From an uncultured Dehalococcoidia bacterium (GTDB taxonomy: Bacteria > Chloroflexota > Dehalococcoidia > Lucifugimonadales > UBA1123), in assembly GCA_958296105.1 (NCBI GenBank), contig OY282441.1:469800-533799 (forward strand): a DNA stretch of 64,000 bases. The letters are read 5' to 3'. Made by a program: the position numbers and the translations under genes. Below, piece after piece: positions 57,798 to 64,000 of this stretch. Numbering within the stretch: the stretch's first letter is position 1; every line of letters starts with the position of its first letter. The notes beneath the pieces are model-generated. The model was not told the origin of the DNA and made no database searches. It saw only the letters and a program-made list of their open reading frames with translations.

Positions 57798-58448
57798 GTG
57801 AGCGGCGAGCGCGAGTTTTTGGAGATCGACAGCGGCGGCCTTCGACTGGAGGCGGTCTTGCATCTGCCCTCGATTGGGAAGGGCAAGGCTCCCGGCGTGG
57901 TGGTGTGTCATCCGCATCCGAGATACGGCGGCGACATGGAGAGTGGCGTAGTGGTCGGGGTGTGCGAGGCGCTGACTGGCAGCGGCTTCGCTGCGCTGAG
58001 GTTCAATTTTCGCGGCGTAGGGATGAGTGAGGGATCGTTCGACTGGGGCGGAGGAGAGACGGACGACGCCGAATCGGCTATGGAGACTCTGTCGCTGCGC
58101 GATGAGGTGGACGGAAGCCGCATCGGAATCGCCGGATACAGCTTCGGCGCGGCGGTGGCTCTTCAGGCGGCGATGTGGTCGGGGATGGCGCAGGCGGTGG
58201 CGTCCATCGCGTGTCCGGCTGCGCATCTCAGGGAGTTCAGCGGAATGGAGATACTCCAGCCCAAGCTGTTCGTGCTGGGAGACAGTGACCACGACTTCCC
58301 CGAGGGGCAGTTCAGGTTCCTGTCGAAACGCTTCTCCGACCCGCGCGAGTACGAGGTGATTCAGGGCGCGGACCACTTCTTCAGAGGTCGAGAGGCGGCG
58401 GTGGGACGTATGAGCGCGGATTTCTTCACGAAGTGGCTCAAGCGCTGA
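57798..58448 (+). CDS. alpha/beta hydrolase, paralogue 1
   Basis: A 216-residue hydrolase of the dienelactone-hydrolase/CocE-like short type. Strand and oxyanion region GVVVCHPHPRYGGDMESGVV, then LRFNFRGVGMSEG, nucleophile elbow GYSFGA, the acid region VLGDSDHDFPEG and catalytic histidine GADHFFRG. GTG at 57798 (behind GGGGATGG) gives a normal N-terminus; an upstream in-frame start at 57759 is possible. It is followed 10 bp later by a paralogue, so the pair is an operon and an old tandem duplication. Substrate unknown. Confidence 0.85.
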   Translation: MSGEREFLEIDSGGLRLEAVLHLPSIGKGKAPGVVVCHPHPRYGGDMESGVVVGVCEALTGSGFAALRFNFRGVGMSEGSFDWGGGETDDAESAMETLSLRDEVDGSRIGIAGYSFGAAVALQAAMWSGMAQAVASIACPAAHLREFSGMEILQPKLFVLGDSDHDFPEGQFRFLSKRFSDPREYEVIQGADHFFRGREAAVGRMSADFFTKWLKR

Positions 58449-58458
58449 GGCCGTAGCA

Positions 58459-59100
58459 GTGGGACAGTCGGCAATCGCGTTCTACAGCAAGAAGATCGAG
58501 CTGGAAGGGGTGGTTTCGTTTCCTGCGGACGCGGGGGCGAAGTCCGCTCCCGGCGTGGCGGTGTGCCACCCGCACCCCGCGCTTGGCGGCAGTATGAGCG
58601 ATCCGGTGGTGATGTCGGTGTGCCGCGCCGCGGATGCGCAGGGAATGGTCACGCTGAGGTTCAACTTCAGGGGAGTCGGCGGCAGCCAAGGGGAGTTTTC
58701 GAACGGACAGCGGGAGCATGAGGACGTCAAGTCGGCGCTGGACGTCTTGCGCCACTGGCCCACAGTCAATCGCGGCAGGATGGGCCTGGTGGGCTACTCG
58801 GTGGGGGCGACGATCATCTTGGACGGGTACAGGCACATGAGGCGCGCGGCTGCCGTGGCGCTGATCGCGCCCACGCTGGCGGCTCTGCGAAGCAGGCGGT
58901 TCGGCAAAGACAAGCGGCCTAGGCTGGTCATCGCCGGCTCCGCCGACCGAGTGGCGCCCTCTCTCGACATCCAGAGGGTTCTGGACGGCTGCCGGGGACC
59001 TGTGCAGTTCCACGAGATTCAGGGGGCGGACCACTCGATGCGCGGGCATCAGGGCGAGGTCGGAGAGGTCACGGCGGATTTTCTCATCCGAAATCTCTAG
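58459..59100 (+). CDS. alpha/beta hydrolase, paralogue 2
   Basis: A 213-residue paralogue of the preceding gene with the same landmarks: GVAVCHPHPALGGSMSDPVV, LRFNFRGVGGSQGEF, nucleophile elbow GYSVGA, IAGSADRVAP and catalytic histidine GADHSMRGHQGEVG. Sequence identity to paralogue 1 is moderate, so the duplication is far older than the near-identical ones elsewhere in the window. The start is GTG at 58459. The two proteins may act on related esters or form a heteromer; this is inference. Confidence 0.85.
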   Translation: MGQSAIAFYSKKIELEGVVSFPADAGAKSAPGVAVCHPHPALGGSMSDPVVMSVCRAADAQGMVTLRFNFRGVGGSQGEFSNGQREHEDVKSALDVLRHWPTVNRGRMGLVGYSVGATIILDGYRHMRRAAAVALIAPTLAALRSRRFGKDKRPRLVIAGSADRVAPSLDIQRVLDGCRGPVQFHEIQGADHSMRGHQGEVGEVTADFLIRNL

Positions 59101-59145
59101 CGCCGGCGGTCGGTATATATATAGTGTATACAGCAGGAGTCTAAA

Positions 59146-60567
59146 GTGTCAGAATCACAGGGGTTCAGGTCGGAGAGGGACTCGATGGGCGAGTTCGAGG
59201 TTCCCATAGACGCCTACTACGGCGCGAACACGATGCGCGCGCGGCTGAATTTCCCGATCAGCGATCTGCGCTTCGGCAGGTCTTTCATCGAGGCGATAGC
59301 GTCCATCAAGCTGGCGGCGGCTCAGGTCAACCGCGAGCTGGGCGCGCTGGACGCGGAGACGTCGGGCGCGATAGTGGGCGCGGCGCGCGAGGTGGCAGGG
59401 GGCAAGCTCGACGATCAGTTCGTGGTGGACATATTTCAGACAGGCTCCGGCACGTCTACCAACATGAACGCCAACGAGGTGATCTCGAACCGCGCCATCG
59501 AGATGCTGGGCGGCGTCAAGGGGTCCAGGGAGCCGGTGCATCCGAACGACCACGTGAACATGGGTCAGTCTTCCAACGACGTGATTCCGACTGCCATACA
59601 CATCGCCGCGCTGAGGGCGATTCGAGACGATCTGACGCCCGCGCTGAGCGAGCTTCGAGCAGAGCTGGAGGCGAAGGCGGAAGAGTTCATGCCGGTTCTC
59701 AAGACTGGCAGGACGCATCTTCAGGACGCGACGCCGATTCGTCTTGGGCAGGAGTTCGCGGGCTACGCGGGGCAGGTGGAGCGCGGGCTGGAGCGGCTGC
59801 GCGCGGCCGAGGCGGAGCTGTCGGAGGTCGCGCTGGGCGGGACGGCGGTTGGAACAGGGGTGAACGTTCACCCCGAGTTCGCGGGGCGGGTGTGCGCGCG
59901 CCTGTCGGAGATGATCGGCGCGCCTGTCAGGGAGACGTCCAACCACTTTCAGGCGCAGAGCGCGCTGGACAACATCGTGGCGGCGAGCGGGGCGCTGAAG
60001 ACGGTGGCGGTGAGCCTAATGAAGATAGCCAACGACATCCGCTGGCTCGGATCGGGGCCGCGCGCCGGGATCGGCGAGATCGTGCTGCCCGAGGTTCAGC
60101 CGGGAAGCTCGATCATGCCGGGCAAGGTGAACCCGGTCATACCGGAGTCGGTCTGTCAGGCGGCGGCGCAGGTGATCGGCAACGACGCCACCGTCGCGGT
60201 GGCTGGGCAGTCAGGCAACTTCGAGATCAACGTCATGATGCCGGTGGCGGCGTACAATCTGCTTCAGTCCATAGACCTGCTGGCGGCGTCTGCGCGCAAT
60301 CTGGCGCGGCAGTGCGTGAACGGGCTGGAAGCCACGTCCGCAGGCCCGGACATGGTGGAGCGGGGGCTTGCCATAGTGACGACTCTGGTTCCGCGCATAG
60401 GCTACGACGCGGCGGCGGACATCGCCAAGGAGGCGCAGGCGACGGGGCAGACGGTGAAGCAGGTCGCGCTGGTCAGGACGGGGCTGTCTTCCGAGGAGCT
60501 AGACGAGATACTCGACCCGTCCGGCATGACGGAGCCGGGGCTTGGGTCCGGCGTGGCGGTGGGGTGA
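59146..60567 (+). CDS. fumC: class II fumarate hydratase
   Basis: A 473-residue fumarase interconverting fumarate and L-malate in the TCA cycle. The superfamily signature GSSIMPGKVNP lies at 320-330 with the catalytic serine. QTGSGTSTNMNANEV, HPNDHVNMGQSSND and GRTHLQDATP, which carry the other active-site residues, are all intact. These features separate it from aspartase and adenylosuccinate lyase. GTG start with AGGAG 7 nt upstream. A TATATATATAGTGTATAC stretch directly before the ribosome site may serve as promoter. Confidence 0.95.
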   Translation: MSESQGFRSERDSMGEFEVPIDAYYGANTMRARLNFPISDLRFGRSFIEAIASIKLAAAQVNRELGALDAETSGAIVGAAREVAGGKLDDQFVVDIFQTGSGTSTNMNANEVISNRAIEMLGGVKGSREPVHPNDHVNMGQSSNDVIPTAIHIAALRAIRDDLTPALSELRAELEAKAEEFMPVLKTGRTHLQDATPIRLGQEFAGYAGQVERGLERLRAAEAELSEVALGGTAVGTGVNVHPEFAGRVCARLSEMIGAPVRETSNHFQAQSALDNIVAASGALKTVAVSLMKIANDIRWLGSGPRAGIGEIVLPEVQPGSSIMPGKVNPVIPESVCQAAAQVIGNDATVAVAGQSGNFEINVMMPVAAYNLLQSIDLLAASARNLARQCVNGLEATSAGPDMVERGLAIVTTLVPRIGYDAAADIAKEAQATGQTVKQVALVRTGLSSEELDEILDPSGMTEPGLGSGVAVG

Positions 60568-60570
60568 AGC

Positions 60571-61812
60571 CTACCCCTGCCGCAGCAGCTCTTCAGCCAA
60601 AGCGCGCTCCTCTGCGCGGGTGGAGACTTCGCCGTCCAGCAGTGAGTAGCGCAGTCGTTTCAGGATGCGCCCCACCTGCGGGCCGTGTCGCGCGCCCATT
60701 GCGATCAGGTCGTCTCCGCTCAGGTGGGGGCGCACGTGGCGGCGCAGCGCGAGGTAGTCGGATATCCGATGGCGCGAGGTCGGAGACGCCGCGAGCGTGG
60801 CGGCGCGCAGGGCGGTCAGGCTCAGGGGATCGAGCGCGCTCGCAAGCTGGCTGTTGGGCAGCGCCGCCAGATTCGGCTGTAGTCTCGCCAGTCGCGCAGA
60901 ATCTCGAATCGCGCGGCTGGCGGACGAGCTGGGATTCAGTCTCGCCACGATCCCGACGGCGTCGGAGTCGGACGCTCCGAAGCTCAGGATGGCGTATGCG
61001 ACGCAGGCGCGATCCTGCGAGGTCATGCCGCGCGTCTCGGCGCTGAACCGCTTCCACGCGCGCGCGTCGTATCTCAGGGCGGGGTGGATGGCGCGAATGC
61101 CGCCCCAGTCGCTCAGCAGTCGGAGGGCGCGCGACGCCGCGCCGTCCTCGCCGAACACGCGCTCCAGCTCGTTGCGGACGCGCGCGGGGGACAGCCTATC
61201 CATGAAGCGGAGCGATTCGAGAAGTATGCTCTGCGTGTCCGCGCACAGCTCCAAGCCGAGACGCGCGGCGTACCTCGCCGCTCTGAGGATGCGCGTTGGG
61301 TCGTCCCGGAAGCTGTGTTCGTGGAGAATGCGCAGGCGGCGGCGTTCGACGTCCGCCAGTCCGCCGAGCGGGTCTATGAGGTCTCCCCACGTGGCGGCGG
61401 CGAGAGATATGGCCATTGCGTTGACGGAGAAGTCGCGTCTTGCCAGATCCTGGCGGAGGTCGCCTCTTCGGACGACTGGCAGACTGCCGGGGGCGGGGTA
61501 GCTCTCCGATCTGGACATAGCCAAGTCTACGGACATGCCGCAGATTTCGAGCTTGGCAGTGCCGAAGCGGGAGCGTTTGGACAGCTCGCCGCCGGTGAGC
61601 GATGCGATGCGCTCGAATATGGCGGCGTCCGCTCCGAGCAGGGAGACATCCAAGTCGGTGATGGCGGAGCGCGACATCAGAATGTCTCTGACCGATCCGC
61701 CGACTAGGTGCGGGGCGGCGCCGGCGGACTCGGCTGCGGAGGCGGTGGCGCGCAGCGCGGCGAGCGCATTCGGGGCGATGCGCGCCGCGATCAGGTCGGC
61801 TAGGTCGTTCAC
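60571..61812 (-). CDS. CCA tRNA nucleotidyltransferase / poly(A) polymerase family protein
   Basis: A 413-residue class II nucleotidyltransferase. The catalytic head shows HLVGGSVRDILM and DLDVSLLG (metal-binding aspartates). Next are the RRDFSVNAMAISL motif and the neck segment ILHEHSFRDDPTRILRAARY. The C-terminal helical tail has no obvious HD domain. It adds CCA or A residues to RNA 3' ends; which one cannot be decided here. The GTG start at 61812 shares its first base with the TAG stop of the upstream aldolase (TAGTG), so translation is coupled. It is convergent with fumC, with only 3 bp between the stops. Confidence 0.88.
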   Translation of the reverse strand: MNDLADLIAARIAPNALAALRATASAAESAGAAPHLVGGSVRDILMSRSAITDLDVSLLGADAAIFERIASLTGGELSKRSRFGTAKLEICGMSVDLAMSRSESYPAPGSLPVVRRGDLRQDLARRDFSVNAMAISLAAATWGDLIDPLGGLADVERRRLRILHEHSFRDDPTRILRAARYAARLGLELCADTQSILLESLRFMDRLSPARVRNELERVFGEDGAASRALRLLSDWGGIRAIHPALRYDARAWKRFSAETRGMTSQDRACVAYAILSFGASDSDAVGIVARLNPSSSASRAIRDSARLARLQPNLAALPNSQLASALDPLSLTALRAATLAASPTSRHRISDYLALRRHVRPHLSGDDLIAMGARHGPQVGRILKRLRYSLLDGEVSTRAEERALAEELLRQG

Positions 61813-62561
61813 TATTGGGACGCGGCGGCGACCTTTGCCTGAAATTCCTGCGCGCCGGCGGCGACCCATGCAGGCCATCCGGTCATCATAAACTTGACGC
61901 CGCGCTGGATGTACGCCTCGACGTTGGCGTCGGAGGCGAGCGCGCCGGGGGTTCTGCCAGACGCGGCGATCTTGTCCAGTGCGCCGTCGATCGTGGCGAC
62001 GACTTCGGGGTGGGAGAGCTGGCCGATGTATCCCATGGACTGAGCGAGGTCGCTGGGCGCGACGAAGAAGACGTCTATGTGGTCTACGGTCAGTATCTCG
62101 TCCAAGTTGTCGACTGCGACGATGTCTTCGATGAGGACGACGAGCAGGCTCTGATCGTTGGCTTCGGCGAAGTAGTTTTCCACTCCGTAGCTCTGGCGGC
62201 TGCCGAACATGCCGCGCTCGCCGATTGGGGCGAACTTGCCCGCGCCAACCACCGCTTCCGCCTCCTCCCTGCTGTTGACGTGGGGGACGACTACTCCCTG
62301 CGCGCCCACGTCCAAAGTGCGGTATATGACGCCGGGGACGTTCTGGTTGACTCGGACTACGGACGTCATGCCCCAGATGTCTGCGGCGCGGGTGAGATCG
62401 GGGATGTCCTTGTAGTCCACGGGGCCATGCTCGCCCTCGATCCATACGCCATCGAAGCCGAGAGGGCCGAGAGAGTCCACTATATCGGGGGTCATGTGTC
62501 CAGACAGGACTACGGATACTTCGCCGCGATTCAGCTTTGCCTTTACTCTGTTTTCTCTCAT
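61812..62561 (-). CDS. HpcH/HpaI family class II aldolase (copy 2)
   Basis: A 249-residue aldolase homologous to, but clearly diverged from, the one at 15.8-16.5 kb. H45 (IEGEHG), R70, metal ligands E145 and D171 (26 residues apart) and the APSDLAQSMG end of the active site are intact. The numbering is as in HpaI for H45/R70. The ATG at 62561 fits the family N-terminus; the frame is open to 63434, antisense to the NUDIX gene. The stop overlaps the start of the nucleotidyltransferase gene, an odd partner for a catabolic aldolase. Confidence 0.88.
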   Translation of the reverse strand: MRENRVKAKLNRGEVSVVLSGHMTPDIVDSLGPLGFDGVWIEGEHGPVDYKDIPDLTRAADIWGMTSVVRVNQNVPGVIYRTLDVGAQGVVVPHVNSREEAEAVVGAGKFAPIGERGMFGSRQSYGVENYFAEANDQSLLVVLIEDIVAVDNLDEILTVDHIDVFFVAPSDLAQSMGYIGQLSHPEVVATIDGALDKIAASGRTPGALASDANVEAYIQRGVKFMMTGWPAWVAAGAQEFQAKVAAASQ

Positions 62562-62828
62562 GGACGCCAACGCGCCACCCCCTCGTGTCCTGTGCGGTAC
62601 TGGTTCAAAGGGCATTATAGGTTTGGGCGCGGCTGGGGTCAATCGAGGGGGAGCGGGTATGTCTATCCTCACCCTGAACAATCTCCCGGCGAGGGGGCTG
62701 GCAGGGGTCCGGGGGAAGTGGCGCGGGCGGCGGCGTCTGTGTACAAGGCGTTTGGGGAAGCGGCGCGGCGGCGCGGGCGGCGGCGTCTGTATACATATAC
62801 AGTCCGAGCGCGCCAAGCGCGATTGGCG
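62562..62828. repeat. divergent intergenic region with a 50-bp direct repeat and GTATAC motif
   Basis: The block GGCGCGGGCGGCGGCGTCTG occurs at 62720-62739 and again at 62770-62789, followed by TGTGTACAAG and by TGTATACATATACAG respectively. The second copy resembles the GTATAC module of the 20.6-kb mosaic. This 279-bp gap separates the divergent aldolase and NUDIX genes and must contain the aldolase promoter, which was not identified. Confidence 0.7.
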
Positions 62829-62834
62829 TATAAT
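62829..62834 (+). promoter_or_regulatory. -10 box placing the NUDIX mRNA start at its ATG (leaderless)
   Basis: A perfect TATAAT is followed by TGCACC and the ATG at 62841, the same 6-nt distance as at rsfS. No Shine-Dalgarno sequence is present. No good -35 box is seen 16-18 bp upstream. Confidence 0.5.
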
Positions 62835-62840
62835 TGCACC

Positions 62841-63332
62841 ATGCCATCGGACAACACATACTGCCACAGGTGCGGGGGGCGACTGTGCCGCGCGCACGTG
62901 GCGGGCGCGGTTAGGCCGAAGTGCGGGGCGTGCGGGGCGGTGGTGTTTCTCGATCCCAAGCTGGCGGTGGTGGTGATCGCGTCTCTGGACTCGCGGATAC
63001 TTATGGTCAAGCGCGACATCGAGCCGATGATGGGGAGGTGGAGCTTCCCATCTGGCTACGTGGATCGCGGCGAGGTGGTGGAGGAAGCGGCGGCGCGCGA
63101 GGTGAGTGAGGAGACGAACGTGGAGGTGGAGTTGGACGGGCTGCTGGGGGTGTACTCGCGGCGCGGCGCGGACGTGATCTTGGTGGCATACGCGGCGACG
63201 GTGTCGGGGGGCTGCGCTATGGCGGGGGACGAGGCGCAGGCGGTGGGCTACTTCGAGGCGGACGATCTGCCGCCGCTGCCGTTTCCGAGCGACGAGCGGA
63301 TCATGGCGGACTGGCGAAGGCTCAGGGGCTAA
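62841..63332 (+). CDS. NUDIX hydrolase with N-terminal zinc ribbon
   Basis: A 163-residue protein. The zinc ribbon C8-C11...C28-C31 is followed by the Nudix box from G72 (GYVDRGEVVEEAAAREVSEE), which keeps all metal-binding Glu and Arg residues of GX5EX7REUXEEXGU, with N in place of the last G. NudC-like and ADP-ribose-type pyrophosphatases have this layout, but the NudC signature SQPWPFPxS is absent, so the nucleotide substrate is uncertain. Its stop overlaps that of the convergent HAD gene by a few bases. Confidence 0.9.
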   Translation: MPSDNTYCHRCGGRLCRAHVAGAVRPKCGACGAVVFLDPKLAVVVIASLDSRILMVKRDIEPMMGRWSFPSGYVDRGEVVEEAAAREVSEETNVEVELDGLLGVYSRRGADVILVAYAATVSGGCAMAGDEAQAVGYFEADDLPPLPFPSDERIMADWRRLRG

Positions 63333-64000
63333 CGGGCGGCTATCCGCAGCAGCGGCGGGATTTCCAAGACGGACTGGACGGCGTAGTCCGGGCTGTACGC
63401 CGCTATGCGCCACTCCCTGCCATGCCGCATCCACGCCGCGCGCATTCCGACTCCCTTCGCGCCGCCAATATCGGCGCTCGGATTGTCTCCGACGAACAGC
63501 GTCTCGGAGGCGTCAGCCCCGATCAGGCTCAGGGCGCGCTCGAATATGGCGGGGTCGGGCTTGCTGGCTCCGAACTCCCCGGACACGACGACGGCGTCCA
63601 CCAGACCATCCACGCCCGTGGAGCGAACTTTGGCGCGCTGCTCGAAGCCGCCGCCGTTGGTGACGACTCCCACCGGGACGCGCGCGCTTCTGAGGTCGCG
63701 CAGCATGGCTTCGGTTCGTGGGTCGAGGGCGACCATATCGGGCATCGCGGCGGCGTGCGCCTCGACAGCCGCCTCGACGCTGGGGAAGCAGCCATGCCAG
63801 ATGTCCAGCATCCTCTCGTAGACGTCCGTCAAACTGAGTGGCTCCGGGTACGGCTCGAACATGCGCGCGATGAACTCGCGCTCGGTCGCAGGGCGGGCGC
63901 GGGGCGGCAGCGTCCTGTACCAGTGGCCATAGAGGAGGATTACTGCCTTCCTCGTATCTATCAGCGTATCGTCTAGGTCGAAGAGAACTGCGGTTATGGG
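63329..64000 (-). CDS. HAD-superfamily hydrolase (partial, N-terminus outside the window)
   Basis: The frame is open to the window edge, giving 223 residues. The nucleophile motif is at the very start, AVLFDLDDTLIDT, so only a few residues are missing. Motif II is VGVVTNGGG, the motif III lysine lies in GASKPDPAIF and motif IV is FVGDNPSADIGGAKGVGMRA. A helical cap lies between motifs I and II (subfamily IA, YjjG/phosphoglycolate-phosphatase-like). Likely a small-molecule phosphatase; substrate unknown. Its 3' end overlaps the stop of the NUDIX gene on the other strand. Confidence 0.9.
   Translation of the reverse strand, partial: PITAVLFDLDDTLIDTRKAVILLYGHWYRTLPPRARPATEREFIARMFEPYPEPLSLTDVYERMLDIWHGCFPSVEAAVEAHAAAMPDMVALDPRTEAMLRDLRSARVPVGVVTNGGGFEQRAKVRSTGVDGLVDAVVVSGEFGASKPDPAIFERALSLIGADASETLFVGDNPSADIGGAKGVGMRAAWMRHGREWRIAAYSPDYAVQSVLEIPPLLRIAAR

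Noticed and set aside
57798-59100. The two alpha/beta hydrolases as a recent duplication like the others
   Set aside because: Their sequences are only moderately similar and their DNA is not alignable over long stretches, so the pair is ancient.
61813-62445. N-terminal extension of the nucleotidyltransferase frame
   Set aside because: It is a shadow of the aldolase in another frame; the TAGTG junction gives the natural start.
62562-63434. Upstream extension of the second HpcH/HpaI aldolase
   Set aside because: The added residues are antisense to the NUDIX gene and low in complexity; homologues start at the MRENRVK position.

Overview
The window is GC-rich chromosomal DNA from a bacterium that looks like a Chloroflexota lineage (SAR202/Dehalococcoidia type). 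This is an inference from gene content: HpcH/HpaI aldolases, an NAD-type formate dehydrogenase beside an aldehyde:ferredoxin oxidoreductase remnant, Uma2/DUF820 proteins, many GTG/TTG starts and proteins with TPTPTP linkers. It was not tested by a search. No rRNA, tRNA, CRISPR array or complete insertion sequence was recognised.

Layout. 1-2.5 kb: the last 40 codons of an aldehyde:ferredoxin oxidoreductase, then two near-identical tandem Uma2-family genes. 2.5-10.8 kb: an NAD-linked formate dehydrogenase locus (24-kDa-like, 51-kDa-like and molybdopterin catalytic subunits). It is interrupted by three tandem YbjN-like genes and an unknown gene, and followed by an unknown 208-aa protein. 11-18.5 kb: an IlvD/Edd-family sugar-acid dehydratase, a HicB-like antitoxin plus a broken HicB remnant, and a minus-strand catabolic set (aldo/keto reductase, zinc alcohol dehydrogenase, HpcH/HpaI aldolase). 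Two copies of a small membrane protein and an alpha/beta hydrolase follow. Dehydratase, dehydrogenase, reductase and class II aldolase together suggest sugar-acid or aromatic-acid breakdown.

18.7-24.5 kb: an unknown TIM-barrel-like protein, a metallophosphoesterase, then almost 4 kb without a credible gene. That stretch holds a roughly 3-kb mosaic of nested repeats, a unique leader, and 19 perfect copies of a 20-bp hairpin-forming unit ending 29 bp before a giant gene. 24.5-45.9 kb: one uninterrupted 7139-codon gene for a putative surface protein. It has an N-terminal signal segment, Thr/Pro linkers, about 19 SwmB-like modules alternating with Ig-like modules, about 30 tandem Ig-like (He_PIG-like) modules, and a C-terminal membrane anchor.

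46-64 kb: mostly housekeeping genes. These are tsaE-tsaB-ndk, a convergent rsfS, an unknown exported protein with a TPTP linker and helical repeats, selA, rarA, an MFS transporter, L-threonine aldolase, two tandem alpha/beta hydrolases, fumC, a second HpcH/HpaI aldolase translationally coupled to a CCA-adding/poly(A) polymerase family enzyme, a NUDIX hydrolase and a truncated HAD hydrolase.

The most striking property is the density of tandem duplications at every scale, from a 20-bp VNTR to 970-bp gene duplications. The strongest candidate for an undescribed system is the repeat mosaic plus 20-bp array in front of the giant adhesin-like gene, which could be a contingency (copy-number) expression switch. 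That role is inference. The repeats also make assembly error a real concern.
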